A stretch of DNA of 64,000 nt, from assembly GCF_003477605.1 (NCBI RefSeq), contig NZ_QUDR01000014.1, forward strand, positions 1 through 64,000. The letters are read 5' to 3'. This DNA is from Clostridium sp. AF37-5. Its GTDB lineage: Bacteria > Bacillota > Clostridia > Lachnospirales > Lachnospiraceae. Positions 33,447 to 43,129 of this stretch are shown one piece after another; position 1 is the first letter of the stretch, and each line of letters starts with the position of its first letter. The translations under genes were made by a program, and so were the position numbers. Below the pieces are notes generated by a model, which was not told where the DNA came from, searched no databases, and was given only the letters and a program-made list of their open reading frames with translations.

Positions 33447-36400
33447 ATGTTATCTAAGTTCAGTGTTCGCAAACCATTTACCGTATTGGTTGCGGTTGTT
33501 ATATGTCTGGTACTCGGATTTTTGTCATTTCAAAATATGAGTACGGATTTTCTGCCAAATATGGAATTTCCGTATGCACTTGTTATGACTACATATCCGG
33601 GAGCAAGTCCGGAAGAAGTAGAAAAGGCTGTTTCCGAACCGGTGGAGCAGGCGATGGAGCGTATCAACAACGTCAAAGAACTGCAATCTATTTCCATCCA
33701 GAATATGTCAATGGTTGTTATGTCATTTAATGATGGAACGGATATGGGTTCTACAGTTGTAGATATGAGAGAAAGCCTTGATATGGTGACATCGCAGTTT
33801 GATGATTCCATCGGAAATCCGACAATTATGAAAATGAATCCCGACATGATGCCGATTATGGTGGCGGCACTGGATTATGATAAATTAGACAGTGCGGAAG
33901 TTACGAAAAAGGCGGAAAAGGAAATTATTCCGGAATTGGAGAGTGTGGAGGGAGTTGCCTCTGTCAATGAATCCGGTTCTATTGAGAAAAAGATTCAGGT
34001 CATTATTCAGCAGGATAAGATTGACAAGATGAATGAGCTTGTGCAAAAGGCGATTGAAGGAAAATTAAGTGATGCACAGGATAAGATTGATGAAGGAAAG
34101 AAGAAACTGGAAAATGGCAAAAACAAATTAAAGAATGGAAAAGAGACCGCCGCCGATAAGATGGCGAAGGGAGAGACGAAACTTAGTCAGGCATCGGATA
34201 AAATTAAGGATGGCCTGAAAGTTATTAATGAAAATATTACGAATATTAAAAAGCAGCAGGCAACGCTTAAAAAGAGTGAAAAACAGTTAAATACGGGGCT
34301 TGCCTCGCTCGCTGCCAATAAAACAAAACTGACAAATACAATTAAGACACTGACGGCGACGCAGACGCAGCTTACGACACTGAACACGACGCTTGAAAAG
34401 CTCAAAGTTCAGGAGACATCTCTGAAAACGCAGCTTGAGAATGTCGGTGGGAATTCACAGGAACTGAGTACTTCTTTAGCGTCGGTTCAGGCACAGTTAC
34501 AGGTTGTCCGTGGCAAATTGAAGGATGCCGGCATTACGGAAGAAATGCTTCCATCCAAAGTAAACGAAGTGAATACGGCACTTACTTCAGCAAACAGCGG
34601 ACTTAAGCAGGTGGAAACCCAAGAGAAAACGCTGGCAAAGAATAAAGCCAAAATTACAGCGGCAAAGAAAAAAATCAATGCCGGTCTGAAAAAACTAAAT
34701 GCAACAAAGAAGAAATTAGAGAAAGGTCAGATTTCGACAACGGAAGCGACCGAACAGCTAAATAAACAGAAAATTCTTTCCAGTATCCAGTTAAGTGTTT
34801 CGGAAGCACAGATGGATAATGGAAAAAATAAGTTAGATGAAGCAGATAAACAGTTAAAGGACTCGAAAAAAACGACAAAAAGTAATGCGAACCTGAAAAA
34901 AATCATTACAAAGGAAATGGTTGAAAATGTATTAAAAGCGCAGAACTTTGATATGCCGTCCGGTTATATTACCGAAGGAGATGCTTCTTACCTTGTACGT
35001 GTAGGTGATAAGATTCAATCCGAGAAAGAAATCAAAAACCTCGTTGTCTGCGATATGGATTTGGATGGTTTAGACCCGATTAAACTTTCAGATGTGGCAG
35101 ATATTGCGGTTACGGATAACTCGGATGATGTGTATACCGTAGTAAACGGCAACCCGGCGGTACTTGTTACGTTACAGAAACAGTCCGGATTTTCAACCGG
35201 AGACGTAACGAGTGCACTGACGGATCGTTTTGACCAGTTGCAGAAAGACAATCAGGGACTGCATGTTTCTGTTTTGATGAATCAGGGGGTATACATTGAC
35301 CTTGTAGTGGATGCTGTAGTGCAAAATCTTTTGCTTGGTGGGTTGCTTGCTATTTTGATTCTGCTGTTTTTCCTGCGCGACTGGCGGCCAACCTTTATCG
35401 TTGCCTGCTCGATTCCGCTCAGCGTAATTGCAGCAGTTGTAGCGATGTACTTTAGCGGTGTAACACTGAATATTATTTCCTTATCCGGTTTGGCACTTGG
35501 TGTTGGTATGCTTGTGGATAACTCGGTTGTCGTAATTGAAAACGTTTTCCGTCTTAAGCAGCATGGGATTTCAACGAAGCGTGCAGCAATTGAGGGAGCA
35601 AGCCAGGTGGCAGGAGCTATCGTGGCATCTACACTGACAACGGTTTGTGTGTTCGCACCGATTATTTTTACAGAAGGTGTGACAAAGCAGTTATTCGTCG
35701 ACTTGGCGCTTACCCTTGCTTACACACTGGGAGCAAGTCTTCTTGTAGCACTTACCTTAGTTCCGGCAATGTCGGCCGGATTAATTAAGAGAAAGCCAAA
35801 GAAAGAGTCAAAGATTATTGCGGCAGTTCAGCGTGCGTATGGCAGGGCAATTCAATGGGTGCTGCGGTTTAAGTGGCTTGTTTTGGCTGGCTCGGTTGTT
35901 CTCCTTATATTGTTTGCGGCATTGGCAGCCGGCAGAGGATTTTCCATGATGCCGGATATGGAAAGTACGCAGATGACGGCTACGCTTACGATGGATAATG
36001 GAACAAAACTGGCGGATACGAAAAAAGCGTCCAATCAAGTGGTTGAAAAAATCCGTGAGATTTCGGATGTTGAATCAGTTGGTGCCTATACAGGAACGGG
36101 TTCATCCATGTCGATGCTTACCGGTTCCGGCGGTGAAAATACCGTAACTATGTATATCATTTTGAAGGACGATAGGCAGTTAAGCAATGAAGAAATCACA
36201 AAACTGATTACGGAAAAAACGAAAAATATTGAGGGGAAAGTAGAAATAAATGCTTCTGCGATGGATATGAGTGCCATGATGGGCGATGGTGTCACCATCA
36301 ATATTAAAGGAAAAGATTTGGATAAATTGCAGACGATTTCGGAAGATATGATGAAGAAACTTGAAAAAGTAGATGGTCTTGATAACATTACGAATGGTCT

Positions 36401-37427
36401 GGAAGATGCCGGTAAAGAGTACCGCATTACTGTGGATAAAGCGAAAGCAATGCGTTATTCACTTACGGTGGCTCAGGTTTATCAGCAGATTTATGCAAAA
36501 GTAAAAGAGGCTTCTTCGGCTTCTACGGTATCGAATGATACCGATGATTTAGGTGTTTATGTCAACTCGGCGGAGGATGAGGACTTGACAAGAAATGATG
36601 TCAAAAATCTGAAAATTGATTACACCGATTCGATGACCCAGAAGACAAAAAAGGTTTCTCTTAGTAAGATTGCTGATTTTAGCACTGCGGATTCGCCAAA
36701 ATCGATTTATCGCAAAGGGCAGACCAGATATATTGCTGTAAAAGCGGATATCAAGGATGGTTATGTGGTAAGCGACGTTTCGAGAGAGGTTGAAAAAATC
36801 GCAAACCAGACAAAGAAACCGGCCGGTTATGAAATGGAATTAGATGGTGAAAATGAAGCAACCACAGAAGCAATGGGACAGGTGCTTTTGATGATGGCAC
36901 TTGGTGTGCTTTTGATGTATTTGATTATGGTGGCACAGTTCCAGTCATTGTTATCTCCATTTATCATTTTGTTCACGATACCACTTGCCTTTACGGGAGG
37001 CTTCCTTGGACTGTGGATTTCGGGAAGTGATGTCAGTGTCATTGCCATGATTGGATTTGTAATGCTTTCCGGTATTATTGTAAACAATGGTATTGTACTT
37101 GTGGATTATATCAATCAGTTACGCCGAAGCGGTGTCGAGAAACGGCAGGCAATTGAGGAAGCAGGCGTAACGAGACTTCGTCCGATTCTGATGACGGCAT
37201 TGACGACGGTACTAGGTTTGATTCCAATGGTTGCCGGCAGCAGTATGGGAGCGGATATGACAAGACCGATGGCAATTGTTACGATTGGTGGTCTGGTATA
37301 TGGTACGCTGCTTACGCTGTTTGTTGTACCATGTATTTATGATTTGTTAAACCGCAAAAAAGATATGGGAGAAAAAACAGTAGATGAAGAATCTATGATA
37401 GAAGAAGCAATGGACGAAAAAGAATAA
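33447..37427 (+). CDS. RND-family efflux transporter with large coiled-coil insertion
   Basis: 1326 aa, against about 1050 for ordinary HAE/SwrC-type RND pumps. It starts LSKFSVRKPFTVLVAVVICL and has the porter-domain motif PGASPEEVEKAVSEPVEQAM. Residues about 200-485 form a Lys/Gln/Thr-rich coiled coil (DKIDEGKKKLENGKNKLKNG and similar). The usual core follows: membrane blocks from LLLGGLLAILILLFFLRDW, GLALGVGMLVDNSVVVIENV carrying the proton-relay acidic residues, and a matching second half ending in LFVVPCIYDLLNR. The insert would sit in the first external loop and may bridge the thick wall or bind a partner. No membrane-fusion protein gene is adjacent. The start is at ATG 33447 behind GGGAGG. 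Confidence 0.9.
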   Translation: MLSKFSVRKPFTVLVAVVICLVLGFLSFQNMSTDFLPNMEFPYALVMTTYPGASPEEVEKAVSEPVEQAMERINNVKELQSISIQNMSMVVMSFNDGTDMGSTVVDMRESLDMVTSQFDDSIGNPTIMKMNPDMMPIMVAALDYDKLDSAEVTKKAEKEIIPELESVEGVASVNESGSIEKKIQVIIQQDKIDKMNELVQKAIEGKLSDAQDKIDEGKKKLENGKNKLKNGKETAADKMAKGETKLSQASDKIKDGLKVINENITNIKKQQATLKKSEKQLNTGLASLAANKTKLTNTIKTLTATQTQLTTLNTTLEKLKVQETSLKTQLENVGGNSQELSTSLASVQAQLQVVRGKLKDAGITEEMLPSKVNEVNTALTSANSGLKQVETQEKTLAKNKAKITAAKKKINAGLKKLNATKKKLEKGQISTTEATEQLNKQKILSSIQLSVSEAQMDNGKNKLDEADKQLKDSKKTTKSNANLKKIITKEMVENVLKAQNFDMPSGYITEGDASYLVRVGDKIQSEKEIKNLVVCDMDLDGLDPIKLSDVADIAVTDNSDDVYTVVNGNPAVLVTLQKQSGFSTGDVTSALTDRFDQLQKDNQGLHVSVLMNQGVYIDLVVDAVVQNLLLGGLLAILILLFFLRDWRPTFIVACSIPLSVIAAVVAMYFSGVTLNIISLSGLALGVGMLVDNSVVVIENVFRLKQHGISTKRAAIEGASQVAGAIVASTLTTVCVFAPIIFTEGVTKQLFVDLALTLAYTLGASLLVALTLVPAMSAGLIKRKPKKESKIIAAVQRAYGRAIQWVLRFKWLVLAGSVVLLILFAALAAGRGFSMMPDMESTQMTATLTMDNGTKLADTKKASNQVVEKIREISDVESVGAYTGTGSSMSMLTGSGGENTVTMYIILKDDRQLSNEEITKLITEKTKNIEGKVEINASAMDMSAMMGDGVTINIKGKDLDKLQTISEDMMKKLEKVDGLDNITNGLEDAGKEYRITVDKAKAMRYSLTVAQVYQQIYAKVKEASSASTVSNDTDDLGVYVNSAEDEDLTRNDVKNLKIDYTDSMTQKTKKVSLSKIADFSTADSPKSIYRKGQTRYIAVKADIKDGYVVSDVSREVEKIANQTKKPAGYEMELDGENEATTEAMGQVLLMMALGVLLMYLIMVAQFQSLLSPFIILFTIPLAFTGGFLGLWISGSDVSVIAMIGFVMLSGIIVNNGIVLVDYINQLRRSGVEKRQAIEEAGVTRLRPILMTALTTVLGLIPMVAGSSMGADMTRPMAIVTIGGLVYGTLLTLFVVPCIYDLLNRKKDMGEKTVDEESMIEEAMDEKE

Positions 37428-37448
37428 GAGCAGATTGGAGGAAGGATT

Positions 37449-38252
37449 ATGAATGCACCGATTGGCGTGTTTGATTCGGGAATTGGCGGATTGACAGTGG
37501 CAAAAGAGATTATGCGGCAGATTCCGGGGGAAAGTCTTGTTTATTTTGGAGATACAGCCCGTGTGCCATATGGTTCCAAATCAAAAAATACGGTTTGTAA
37601 ATACAGTAAGCAGATTGCTAAATTTCTCCTGACACAGGATGTTAAAGCAATTGTAATTGCCTGCAATACAGCCAGTGCACTTGCCAGAGAGGAACTTGAA
37701 GATATGGTGGATGTGCCGGTGATTGACGTGGTGCAGCCGGGAGCGAGAATGGCGGCGGCATCGACTAAGAATAACAAAATTGGCGTGATTGGAACCCAGA
37801 GTACAATAAAAAGTGGAATTTATGAGAGCTATCTTCACAAAATAAATCCGGAATTGACGGTAGTGAGTAAAGCGTGTCCGCTATTTGTACCTCTTGTGGA
37901 AGAGGGGCTGTTTGAAGACCGTATTACGGAAGATGTTGTTTCCAGATATCTGCATGATATGAAAGAGTATGAGATTGATGCGCTTGTTTTGGGATGTACC
38001 CATTATCCGCTTTTACGCGGTGTGATTGGGCGTGAAATGGGTGAGTCGGTAAAACTGGTGAACCCTGCTTATGAAACGGCAAAATCGTTAAAGGATTTGT
38101 TAAAGGAAAAAGATTTACTGAATGTATCCGGTGAGAAACCGGAGCACAAATTCTTTGTCAGTGATGGTGTGGACCAGTTCCGTTCTTTTGCCAATTCCAT
38201 TCTGCCATATCAGGTGGAAAATACAACGGTGGTAGATATTGAATCTTATTAG
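37449..38252 (+). CDS. murI: glutamate racemase
   Basis: 267 aa. The first catalytic cysteine is in VIACNTASALA and the second in LVLGCTHYPLLR; the N-terminus IGVFDSGIGGLTVAKEI and the GDTARVPYG motif are characteristic. It converts L- to D-glutamate for peptidoglycan precursors in the cytoplasm. It starts 21 nt after the RND exporter with TTGGAGGAAGG as ribosome site, so it may share that transcript. Length is normal. Confidence 0.95.
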   Translation: MNAPIGVFDSGIGGLTVAKEIMRQIPGESLVYFGDTARVPYGSKSKNTVCKYSKQIAKFLLTQDVKAIVIACNTASALAREELEDMVDVPVIDVVQPGARMAAASTKNNKIGVIGTQSTIKSGIYESYLHKINPELTVVSKACPLFVPLVEEGLFEDRITEDVVSRYLHDMKEYEIDALVLGCTHYPLLRGVIGREMGESVKLVNPAYETAKSLKDLLKEKDLLNVSGEKPEHKFFVSDGVDQFRSFANSILPYQVENTTVVDIESY

Positions 38253-38297
38253 TTAATAACGCATACATTTTAGAGATAAAAAAATGTGAGGCGTTAG

Positions 38298-39131
38298 ATG
38301 AAGCGAAGGATTTTTTGGAAAAAGTTTCTTGTTTGCATGATATTATTTTTCTGGACGCCGTTTTTATGTGGACTGTTATTTTGGAAAATGGAAGTGAAAA
38401 AGGTTCCGAAATGGGAGCATAATACAGAAAATATCCGGGATTTTCAGGTGGTACCAAAACGGCTTGCCGGATTTGAAACATGGGGAAAAGACGAATATGA
38501 AGAGTTCGCAAAGGACTTTTTATATGCGGACGGTAAACTGGAAAAGACAAGCAAATCACTTCCGTCCTTATCGTGGTATCGTATCCTTTTGGAAAGAGAA
38601 ACATGGGAGCCCTATGCCGTTTACTATCAAAAACTTCTTTCCGGGATAAAATGTTTTCCGGTTGTCTCAGATAAGAAAGAAAAAGAGGGGATTTCTTTTA
38701 AGGATTCATGGGGGATGTCCCGCAGTTATGGGGGAAAACGGCTCCATGAGGGGACGGATTTAATGCCACCGAAAAATCAAAGAGATACGTTTGCTGTTGT
38801 AAGTGTCTGTGATGGTGTTGTGGAAAAAATCGGATGGCTGGAATTAGGCGGCTACCGCATTGGAATCCGCAGTAAAACGGGCACTTATTTTTATTATGCT
38901 CATCTTTCTTCCTACGCGGAGGGGATGAAACAGGGAAAGACTGTGAAAGCGGGCGAGCTGCTAGGTTATATGGGAGACAGCGGTTATGGAAAAGAGGGAA
39001 CGGTTGGAAAGTTTCCGGTTCATCTGCATTTTGGAATTTACTTTACGGCAGGTGACAAAGAAATCAGTGTGAACCCGTATCCAATTCTAAAGGCGATGGA
39101 AAAGCCTCTTTCCACCGCACGGTTTTTGTGA
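38298..39131 (+). CDS. membrane-anchored M23 metallopeptidase
   Basis: 277 aa. One N-terminal membrane segment (FLVCMILFFWTPFLCGLLFW), a spacer of about 110 residues, then an M23 domain with first zinc motif RLHEGTDLM, the middle YYAHLSSYAEG and HLHFGIYFT. All zinc and catalytic histidines appear present. It probably trims peptidoglycan peptides at the outer membrane surface. The overall layout is similar to small LytM proteins such as those used in sporulation, but no sporulation-specific context is visible. It follows murI by 45 nt. Confidence 0.85.
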   Translation: MKRRIFWKKFLVCMILFFWTPFLCGLLFWKMEVKKVPKWEHNTENIRDFQVVPKRLAGFETWGKDEYEEFAKDFLYADGKLEKTSKSLPSLSWYRILLERETWEPYAVYYQKLLSGIKCFPVVSDKKEKEGISFKDSWGMSRSYGGKRLHEGTDLMPPKNQRDTFAVVSVCDGVVEKIGWLELGGYRIGIRSKTGTYFYYAHLSSYAEGMKQGKTVKAGELLGYMGDSGYGKEGTVGKFPVHLHFGIYFTAGDKEISVNPYPILKAMEKPLSTARFL

Positions 39132-39178
39132 TAAACTTTATTTGTGTGTAAAAAGCATGATTTAAGAAAGGAAAGAAA

Positions 39179-39736
39179 ATGATGTACGAAAAATGTACCT
39201 TGGGATATCTTACGAAACGTAAGAAAGCAGAAATTTTATGGATTGTATTTTTTGTAGTGCTTGGCGTTGCTATTTTTTTAACCGGATATTTGTGGAGTGG
39301 TGTGCGTGCAAATATTTTTACTGTAATGGCAGTGTTACTCGTGCTTCCGGCGGCGAAACATCTGGTTGCGCTGATTGCGATGTTTCGTAAAAAAGGAGTT
39401 ACGAAAGAGCGGTATGATAAAGTAAAAACGGCAGCAGGACAAGCGGTTTTGTATACCGATTATGTATTTACCTCGACGGAAAAAATTATGCATTTAGACT
39501 TTTTGCTTGTGAAAAATGGTAATGTTCTTGGCGTGATTGCGAAGTCCAAACAGGATGTGCCGTATTTGAAACAATATTTGACGGATGTTGTGAAAAAGAC
39601 GGCACCGTCGTATCATGTGCGCTTGTTTGAGTCGGATGAAAAACTGATTTCACACCTGCAGCGCTTAACGCAGGAAGAAGCGTCAGAAAATTCGGAAAAA
39701 ACACTGGTGGATTATTTACATTCACTTGCGATGTAG
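39179..39736 (+). CDS. conserved hypothetical membrane protein
   Basis: 185 aa; ATG 39179 or 39182 behind GAAAGGAAAG. Two membrane segments near the N-terminus (ILWIVFFVVLGVAIFLTGYL and ANIFTVMAVLLVLPAAKHLV), followed by a cytoplasmic domain of about 110 residues with VLYTDYVFTSTEKIMHLDFL and LVKNGNVLGVIAKSKQD. I do not recognise the family. The soluble part looks like a compact alpha/beta domain without visible catalytic residues. It ends against the pseudouridine synthase gene and is probably co-transcribed with it. Confidence 0.65.
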   Translation: MMYEKCTLGYLTKRKKAEILWIVFFVVLGVAIFLTGYLWSGVRANIFTVMAVLLVLPAAKHLVALIAMFRKKGVTKERYDKVKTAAGQAVLYTDYVFTSTEKIMHLDFLLVKNGNVLGVIAKSKQDVPYLKQYLTDVVKKTAPSYHVRLFESDEKLISHLQRLTQEEASENSEKTLVDYLHSLAM

Positions 39737-39747
39737 TGGAGAAGACG

Positions 39748-40692
39748 ATGAGAGAGGTGACGATTGGAGCAAAGGAAAGCGGACAGCGTTTTTCTAAGTT
39801 CCTGGAAAAGTATTTCAAAGAGGCGCAGACAAGTTTTTTGTATAAAATGCTGCGAAAGAAAAATATCAAGCTGAATGACAAAAAGGCAACGGGCAGTGAA
39901 ATGCTGCAAACGGGCGATAAAGTAACTGTGTATTTTTCAGATGAGACCTTTGAGAAATTTCGCGGAGAGACTAAAAAAGTGATTTATCCGGTAATAGATT
40001 TGGATATTGTTTATGAAGATGAGGATGTCCTGATTGTGAATAAGCCTGCCGGTATGTTGTCTCAAAAGGCGAAGCCTCAGGATGTTACACTTGTAGAATA
40101 TATACTTGGTTATTTACAGAAAAAAGGTGAGTGGTCACCGAAAGACAGCCTGAAACCGGGGATTTGCAACCGGCTTGACAGGAATACAAGTGGTCTTGTG
40201 ATTGCCGGGAAAAGCCTTCGGGGCCTGCAAAAAATGTCGGAGCTTTTAAAAGACCGAACGATGGATAAGTACTATCTTACAATTGTGGAAGGTGTTATGA
40301 AAGAACCTTCGGTTGTCCGCGGATACTTAAAAAAGGATGAACAGACAAACCGGGTTCAGATTTTTTCGGAAGACGGGGAAGACCGCGTGTGGATTGAGAC
40401 CGGGTATGAGCCGTTACGGACCAATGGCACAGTAACACTTTTGAAAGTGAAGCTGGTGACGGGAAAGACACATCAGATTCGCGGACATCTGGCATCTTTG
40501 GGACATCCGCTATTGGGGGATGTAAAATATGGTGCAGCAAAGAGAGCGGATACGAAGCATTATTTTTTGCATGCGAAAACATTGTGTTTTCCTGAAAATA
40601 TGGGAGAACTTAAAAATCTTTCAGGCAGGGTAGTAACGGCAAAAGAGCCGGATTACTTTGCGAAAATGATAAATAAACAATTTGGAAAGTGA
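39748..40692 (+). CDS. RluA-family 23S rRNA/tRNA pseudouridine synthase
   Basis: 314 aa. An N-terminal S4-like RNA-binding domain (RFSKFLEKYFKEAQTSFLYK, KNIKLNDKKATG) precedes the catalytic domain with IVNKPAGMLSQKA and the catalytic Asp in CNRLDRNTSGLVI; GKTHQIRGHLASLGHPLLGD closes the active site. The family form HRLDxxTSG has Asn for His here, which is tolerated. It isomerises uridines in rRNA; the exact site is not predictable. ATG 39748 with GGAG at 39738 is chosen over the GTG at 39736, which overlaps the previous stop. Confidence 0.9.
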   Translation: MREVTIGAKESGQRFSKFLEKYFKEAQTSFLYKMLRKKNIKLNDKKATGSEMLQTGDKVTVYFSDETFEKFRGETKKVIYPVIDLDIVYEDEDVLIVNKPAGMLSQKAKPQDVTLVEYILGYLQKKGEWSPKDSLKPGICNRLDRNTSGLVIAGKSLRGLQKMSELLKDRTMDKYYLTIVEGVMKEPSVVRGYLKKDEQTNRVQIFSEDGEDRVWIETGYEPLRTNGTVTLLKVKLVTGKTHQIRGHLASLGHPLLGDVKYGAAKRADTKHYFLHAKTLCFPENMGELKNLSGRVVTAKEPDYFAKMINKQFGK

Positions 40693-40701
40693 GGAAAAAA
40701 T

Positions 40702-41259
40702 ATGAAACGTGCAGTGATTTTATTTGCAGAAGGATATGAAACCGTGGAGGCGCTTTTAGTCGTTGATTTACTGCGCCGGGGCGGTGTGGAAGTGACGATG
40801 GCTTCAATTACAGAAGATGAATTTGTGAGAAGTTCACATGGCGTAAATGTTGAAATGGACGCTGTTTTAGGAGAAGTGGATGTACTTGATTATGACGCCA
40901 TCATTCTTCCGGGAGGAATGCCGGGAACCATTAATTTGGGTGAAAGCGATGCAGTCAGAAAGGCAATTCTTGCTATGAATGATGCCGGAAAAATTGTTGC
41001 AGCCGTGTGTGCGGCACCTGGAGTTCTTGGTAAATATGGTTTGCTAGAAGGAAAGACGGCATGCAGTTTCCCACAACATGAAAAGAATTTGATTGGTGCA
41101 ACGGTAGTTCGTGAGCCGGTCGTTGTTGACGGTAATATTGTGACAAGCCGCGGTCTTGGAACAACGATGGATTTTGGTTTGAAATTATTGGAGCTGCTTG
41201 AGGGAAAAGAAAAGTCAGACGAAATTGCACATAAAACTGTGTACCGGGAGAAAAATTAA
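40702..41259 (+). CDS. DJ-1/PfpI-family protein
   Basis: 185 aa. It has the family N-terminus RAVILFAEGYETVEALLVVD with the conserved Glu, and the nucleophile elbow AAVCAAPGVLGKYGLL carrying the reactive cysteine near residue 104. Length and motif order fit the DJ-1 subgroup (ThiJ). Activities reported for the family include glyoxalase, deglycase and chaperone functions; none can be assigned here. The stop overlaps the start of recU (TAATG). Confidence 0.88.
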   Translation: MKRAVILFAEGYETVEALLVVDLLRRGGVEVTMASITEDEFVRSSHGVNVEMDAVLGEVDVLDYDAIILPGGMPGTINLGESDAVRKAILAMNDAGKIVAAVCAAPGVLGKYGLLEGKTACSFPQHEKNLIGATVVREPVVVDGNIVTSRGLGTTMDFGLKLLELLEGKEKSDEIAHKTVYREKN

Positions 41260-41798
41260 TGGCAACCTGGAATTCGAGAGGACTTCGCGGTTCTTTTTTG
41301 GAAGAACTTGTAAATATGACAAATGACAAATACCGCTCGCAGAAACTGGCACTTGTACAGAAGGTGCCAACGCCGATTAAACCGATTACGATAGACCAGA
41401 CGACAAGACATATTACACTTGCCTACTTTGAACAAAAAAGTACGGTGGATTACATCGGGGTCGTTCAGGGGATTCCGATATGTTTTGATGCGAAGGAATG
41501 TGCGACTGATCGGTTTCCGCTTGCGAATGTGCATGAACATCAGATTCGCTTTATGAAAGAGTTTGAGGAGCAGGACGGCATTGCATTTTTATTGATTTAT
41601 TTCAAAGCAAAAGATACCTTTATGTATCTGCCGTATGCAAAGTTAGATGGATTTTGGAGACGGATGGAAGAGGGCGGAGCAAAGCATTTCAAATATGAAG
41701 AATTAGATCCTGCATATGAAATTTCGACCTATTCCGGAACATTTGTCCATTATTTAGAACAGATACAAATGGATTTAGAACAAAGAGACAGCCGCTAA
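41259..41798 (+). CDS. recU: Holliday junction resolvase RecU
   Basis: 179 aa. The nuclease core is visible: GSFLEELVNMTNDKYR (helix with Glu), STVDYIGVVQGIPICFDAKE (Asp, then DxK) and HEHQIRFMKEFEEQDGIAFL. These correspond to the PD-(D/E)XK residues of RecU. It resolves four-way junctions in recombination and segregation. In many Firmicutes recU is beside a penicillin-binding protein gene; here it follows a DJ-1 gene by a 1-nt overlap instead. The operon ends in the terminator at 41787. Confidence 0.88.
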   Translation: MATWNSRGLRGSFLEELVNMTNDKYRSQKLALVQKVPTPIKPITIDQTTRHITLAYFEQKSTVDYIGVVQGIPICFDAKECATDRFPLANVHEHQIRFMKEFEEQDGIAFLLIYFKAKDTFMYLPYAKLDGFWRRMEEGGAKHFKYEELDPAYEISTYSGTFVHYLEQIQMDLEQRDSR

Positions 41799-41832
41799 GC
41801 AATTTTATCAGCAAAGCGGCTGTCCTCTTTTA
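41787..41832 (+). terminator. recU terminator
   Basis: GACAGCCGCT (41787-41796) pairs with AGCGGCTGTC (41815-41824), followed by CTCTTTTATTT. The left arm overlaps the last codons of recU. Confidence 0.85.
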
Positions 41833-41851
41833 TTTCGCATTTAGGCTGCGA

Positions 41852-42052
41852 TTATTTCATGCTCTCTTCCTGTTTCTTAATCATCTGACGAACCATCTCG
41901 CCGCCGATTGATCCAGCTTCACGGGAAGTAAGGTCACCGTTGTAACCATCTTTCAAGTTTACACCAATCTCGTTTGCAACTTCCATTTTGAAACGATTCA
42001 TAGCCTCTTTAGCCTGTGGTACTTCCATCTTGGATGAATTTTTGTTTGTCAT
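41852..42052 (-). CDS. alpha/beta-type small acid-soluble spore protein
   Basis: 66 aa. The core motifs MEVANEIGVNLKDGYNGDL and REAGSIGGEMVRQMIKKQE are those of alpha/beta SASPs. These coat spore DNA in an A-like form and are cut by the GPR protease next to the Glu-rich site near KMEVANEIG. The start follows CGGAGGTGAAAA on the minus strand. Expression would be in the forespore, but I could not place a convincing sigma-G promoter. Its presence is the clearest evidence that the organism belongs to a spore-forming lineage. Confidence 0.93.
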   Translation of the reverse strand: MTNKNSSKMEVPQAKEAMNRFKMEVANEIGVNLKDGYNGDLTSREAGSIGGEMVRQMIKKQEESMK

Positions 42053-42086
42053 GATTTTTCACCTCCGTTTTATTTATTGTGAAGAT

Positions 42087-42116
42087 AAAGGAATGCCGAG
42101 AAACGGCATCCCTTTT
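42087..42116. repeat. hairpin upstream of the SASP gene
   Basis: AAAGGAATGCCG (42087-42098) pairs with CGGCATCCCTTT (42104-42115), 11 of 12 pairs, around a 5-nt loop. It is about 35 nt before the SASP start on the minus strand and upstream of the araC-type promoter on the plus strand. Confidence 0.6.
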
Positions 42117-42227
42117 GTTGAAATGCTGTTTTTTTTCTCCTGCATCCGATTTATCTTGGTAATATTGTTGCCACAAAAAAGAAAAATATAATGGAAATTT
42201 GTGGCATAAAAGTAATGAAAAAAAATA

Positions 42228-42256
42228 CTGACAAAAAAATACGAAAATGCTATAAT
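42228..42256 (+). promoter_or_regulatory. promoter of the AraC-family gene
   Basis: CTGACA (42228-42233), 17-bp spacer and TATAAT (42251-42256). Confidence 0.75.
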
Positions 42257-42319
42257 GAAGTTCAATAAGAGGATTGTATAGTTTTGAGAGAAAGCTGTGC
42301 TTTTGAAAGGAGAAGTAGG

Positions 42320-43129
42320 ATGCGCTTTCGTGATGTTGGGGTACAATTAGAGTACGACGGTGATTTTAAAATTTATAGAGAAGATGGAATTTCCCGGTAT
42401 GGAAAACCGGATTATTTATTTTTGTATTTTCATACGGAGTGTTGTGTTGTGCTTGATAAGCAGCCGGTTTATGTTAAGCCGCCATCCGTGATTTTATATG
42501 ATATTGGTGCTAAGCAGCACTATTATGCCGTAAATGATTCCTATAAAGATGATTTTGTGCATTTTTGGCTGGATGACAGCCGTTCTTTTGTGGATGAAAT
42601 CAATCTGCCGATGAATACAGTAATTCACCTGCCGGAAAATACGTTGATTCCTTCGATGATGAAACAACTCTATCAGGAATATATTTCGATGAATGAGTAC
42701 AAAGAGACGACGATGGAATGTTTATTTAAAATGATTTTGATTAAAGTTTCCGAGATGTCAGAAAGACGCAAGGTTGCCAAAATACCGGACCGATATGATG
42801 AATTGTTTCAGAATCTGCGTTCTCAGGTATATTTGGAGCCGTCGAAAGACTGGCATGTATCGGAGTGTGCCGGTGACAATGGGCTAAGTACACCGTATTT
42901 TCAGAAATTGTATAAATCATATTTTGGAAATACGTTTGTGCAGGATGTTGTACAGAGCCGGATGGAGCACGCCAAACATTTTTTGCTGGTTTCCAATTAT
43001 TCGATTAAGGAAATTGCGGATTTGTGTGGCTATCACAATGAAACATTTTTTATGAAGCAGTTTAAGAAAAATATTCACGTGACACCGAGCCAATACCGGG
43101 CGCAGGCACGAAAAAAATTACAGGAATAG
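42320..43129 (+). CDS. AraC-family transcriptional regulator
   Basis: 269 aa from ATG 42320 behind AAAGGAGAAG. The N-terminal half is a cupin-like sensing domain (YLFLYFHTECCVVLDKQPVY, VKPPSVILYDIGAKQHYY). The C-terminal half is the double helix-turn-helix of the family (LSTPYFQKLYKSYFGNTFVQ and IKEIADLCGYHNETFFMKQF, then FKKNIHVTPSQYR). It probably responds to a small sugar-like ligand. The neighbouring genes are unrelated to transport, so its targets are likely elsewhere or itself. Confidence 0.88.
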   Translation: MRFRDVGVQLEYDGDFKIYREDGISRYGKPDYLFLYFHTECCVVLDKQPVYVKPPSVILYDIGAKQHYYAVNDSYKDDFVHFWLDDSRSFVDEINLPMNTVIHLPENTLIPSMMKQLYQEYISMNEYKETTMECLFKMILIKVSEMSERRKVAKIPDRYDELFQNLRSQVYLEPSKDWHVSECAGDNGLSTPYFQKLYKSYFGNTFVQDVVQSRMEHAKHFLLVSNYSIKEIADLCGYHNETFFMKQFKKNIHVTPSQYRAQARKKLQE

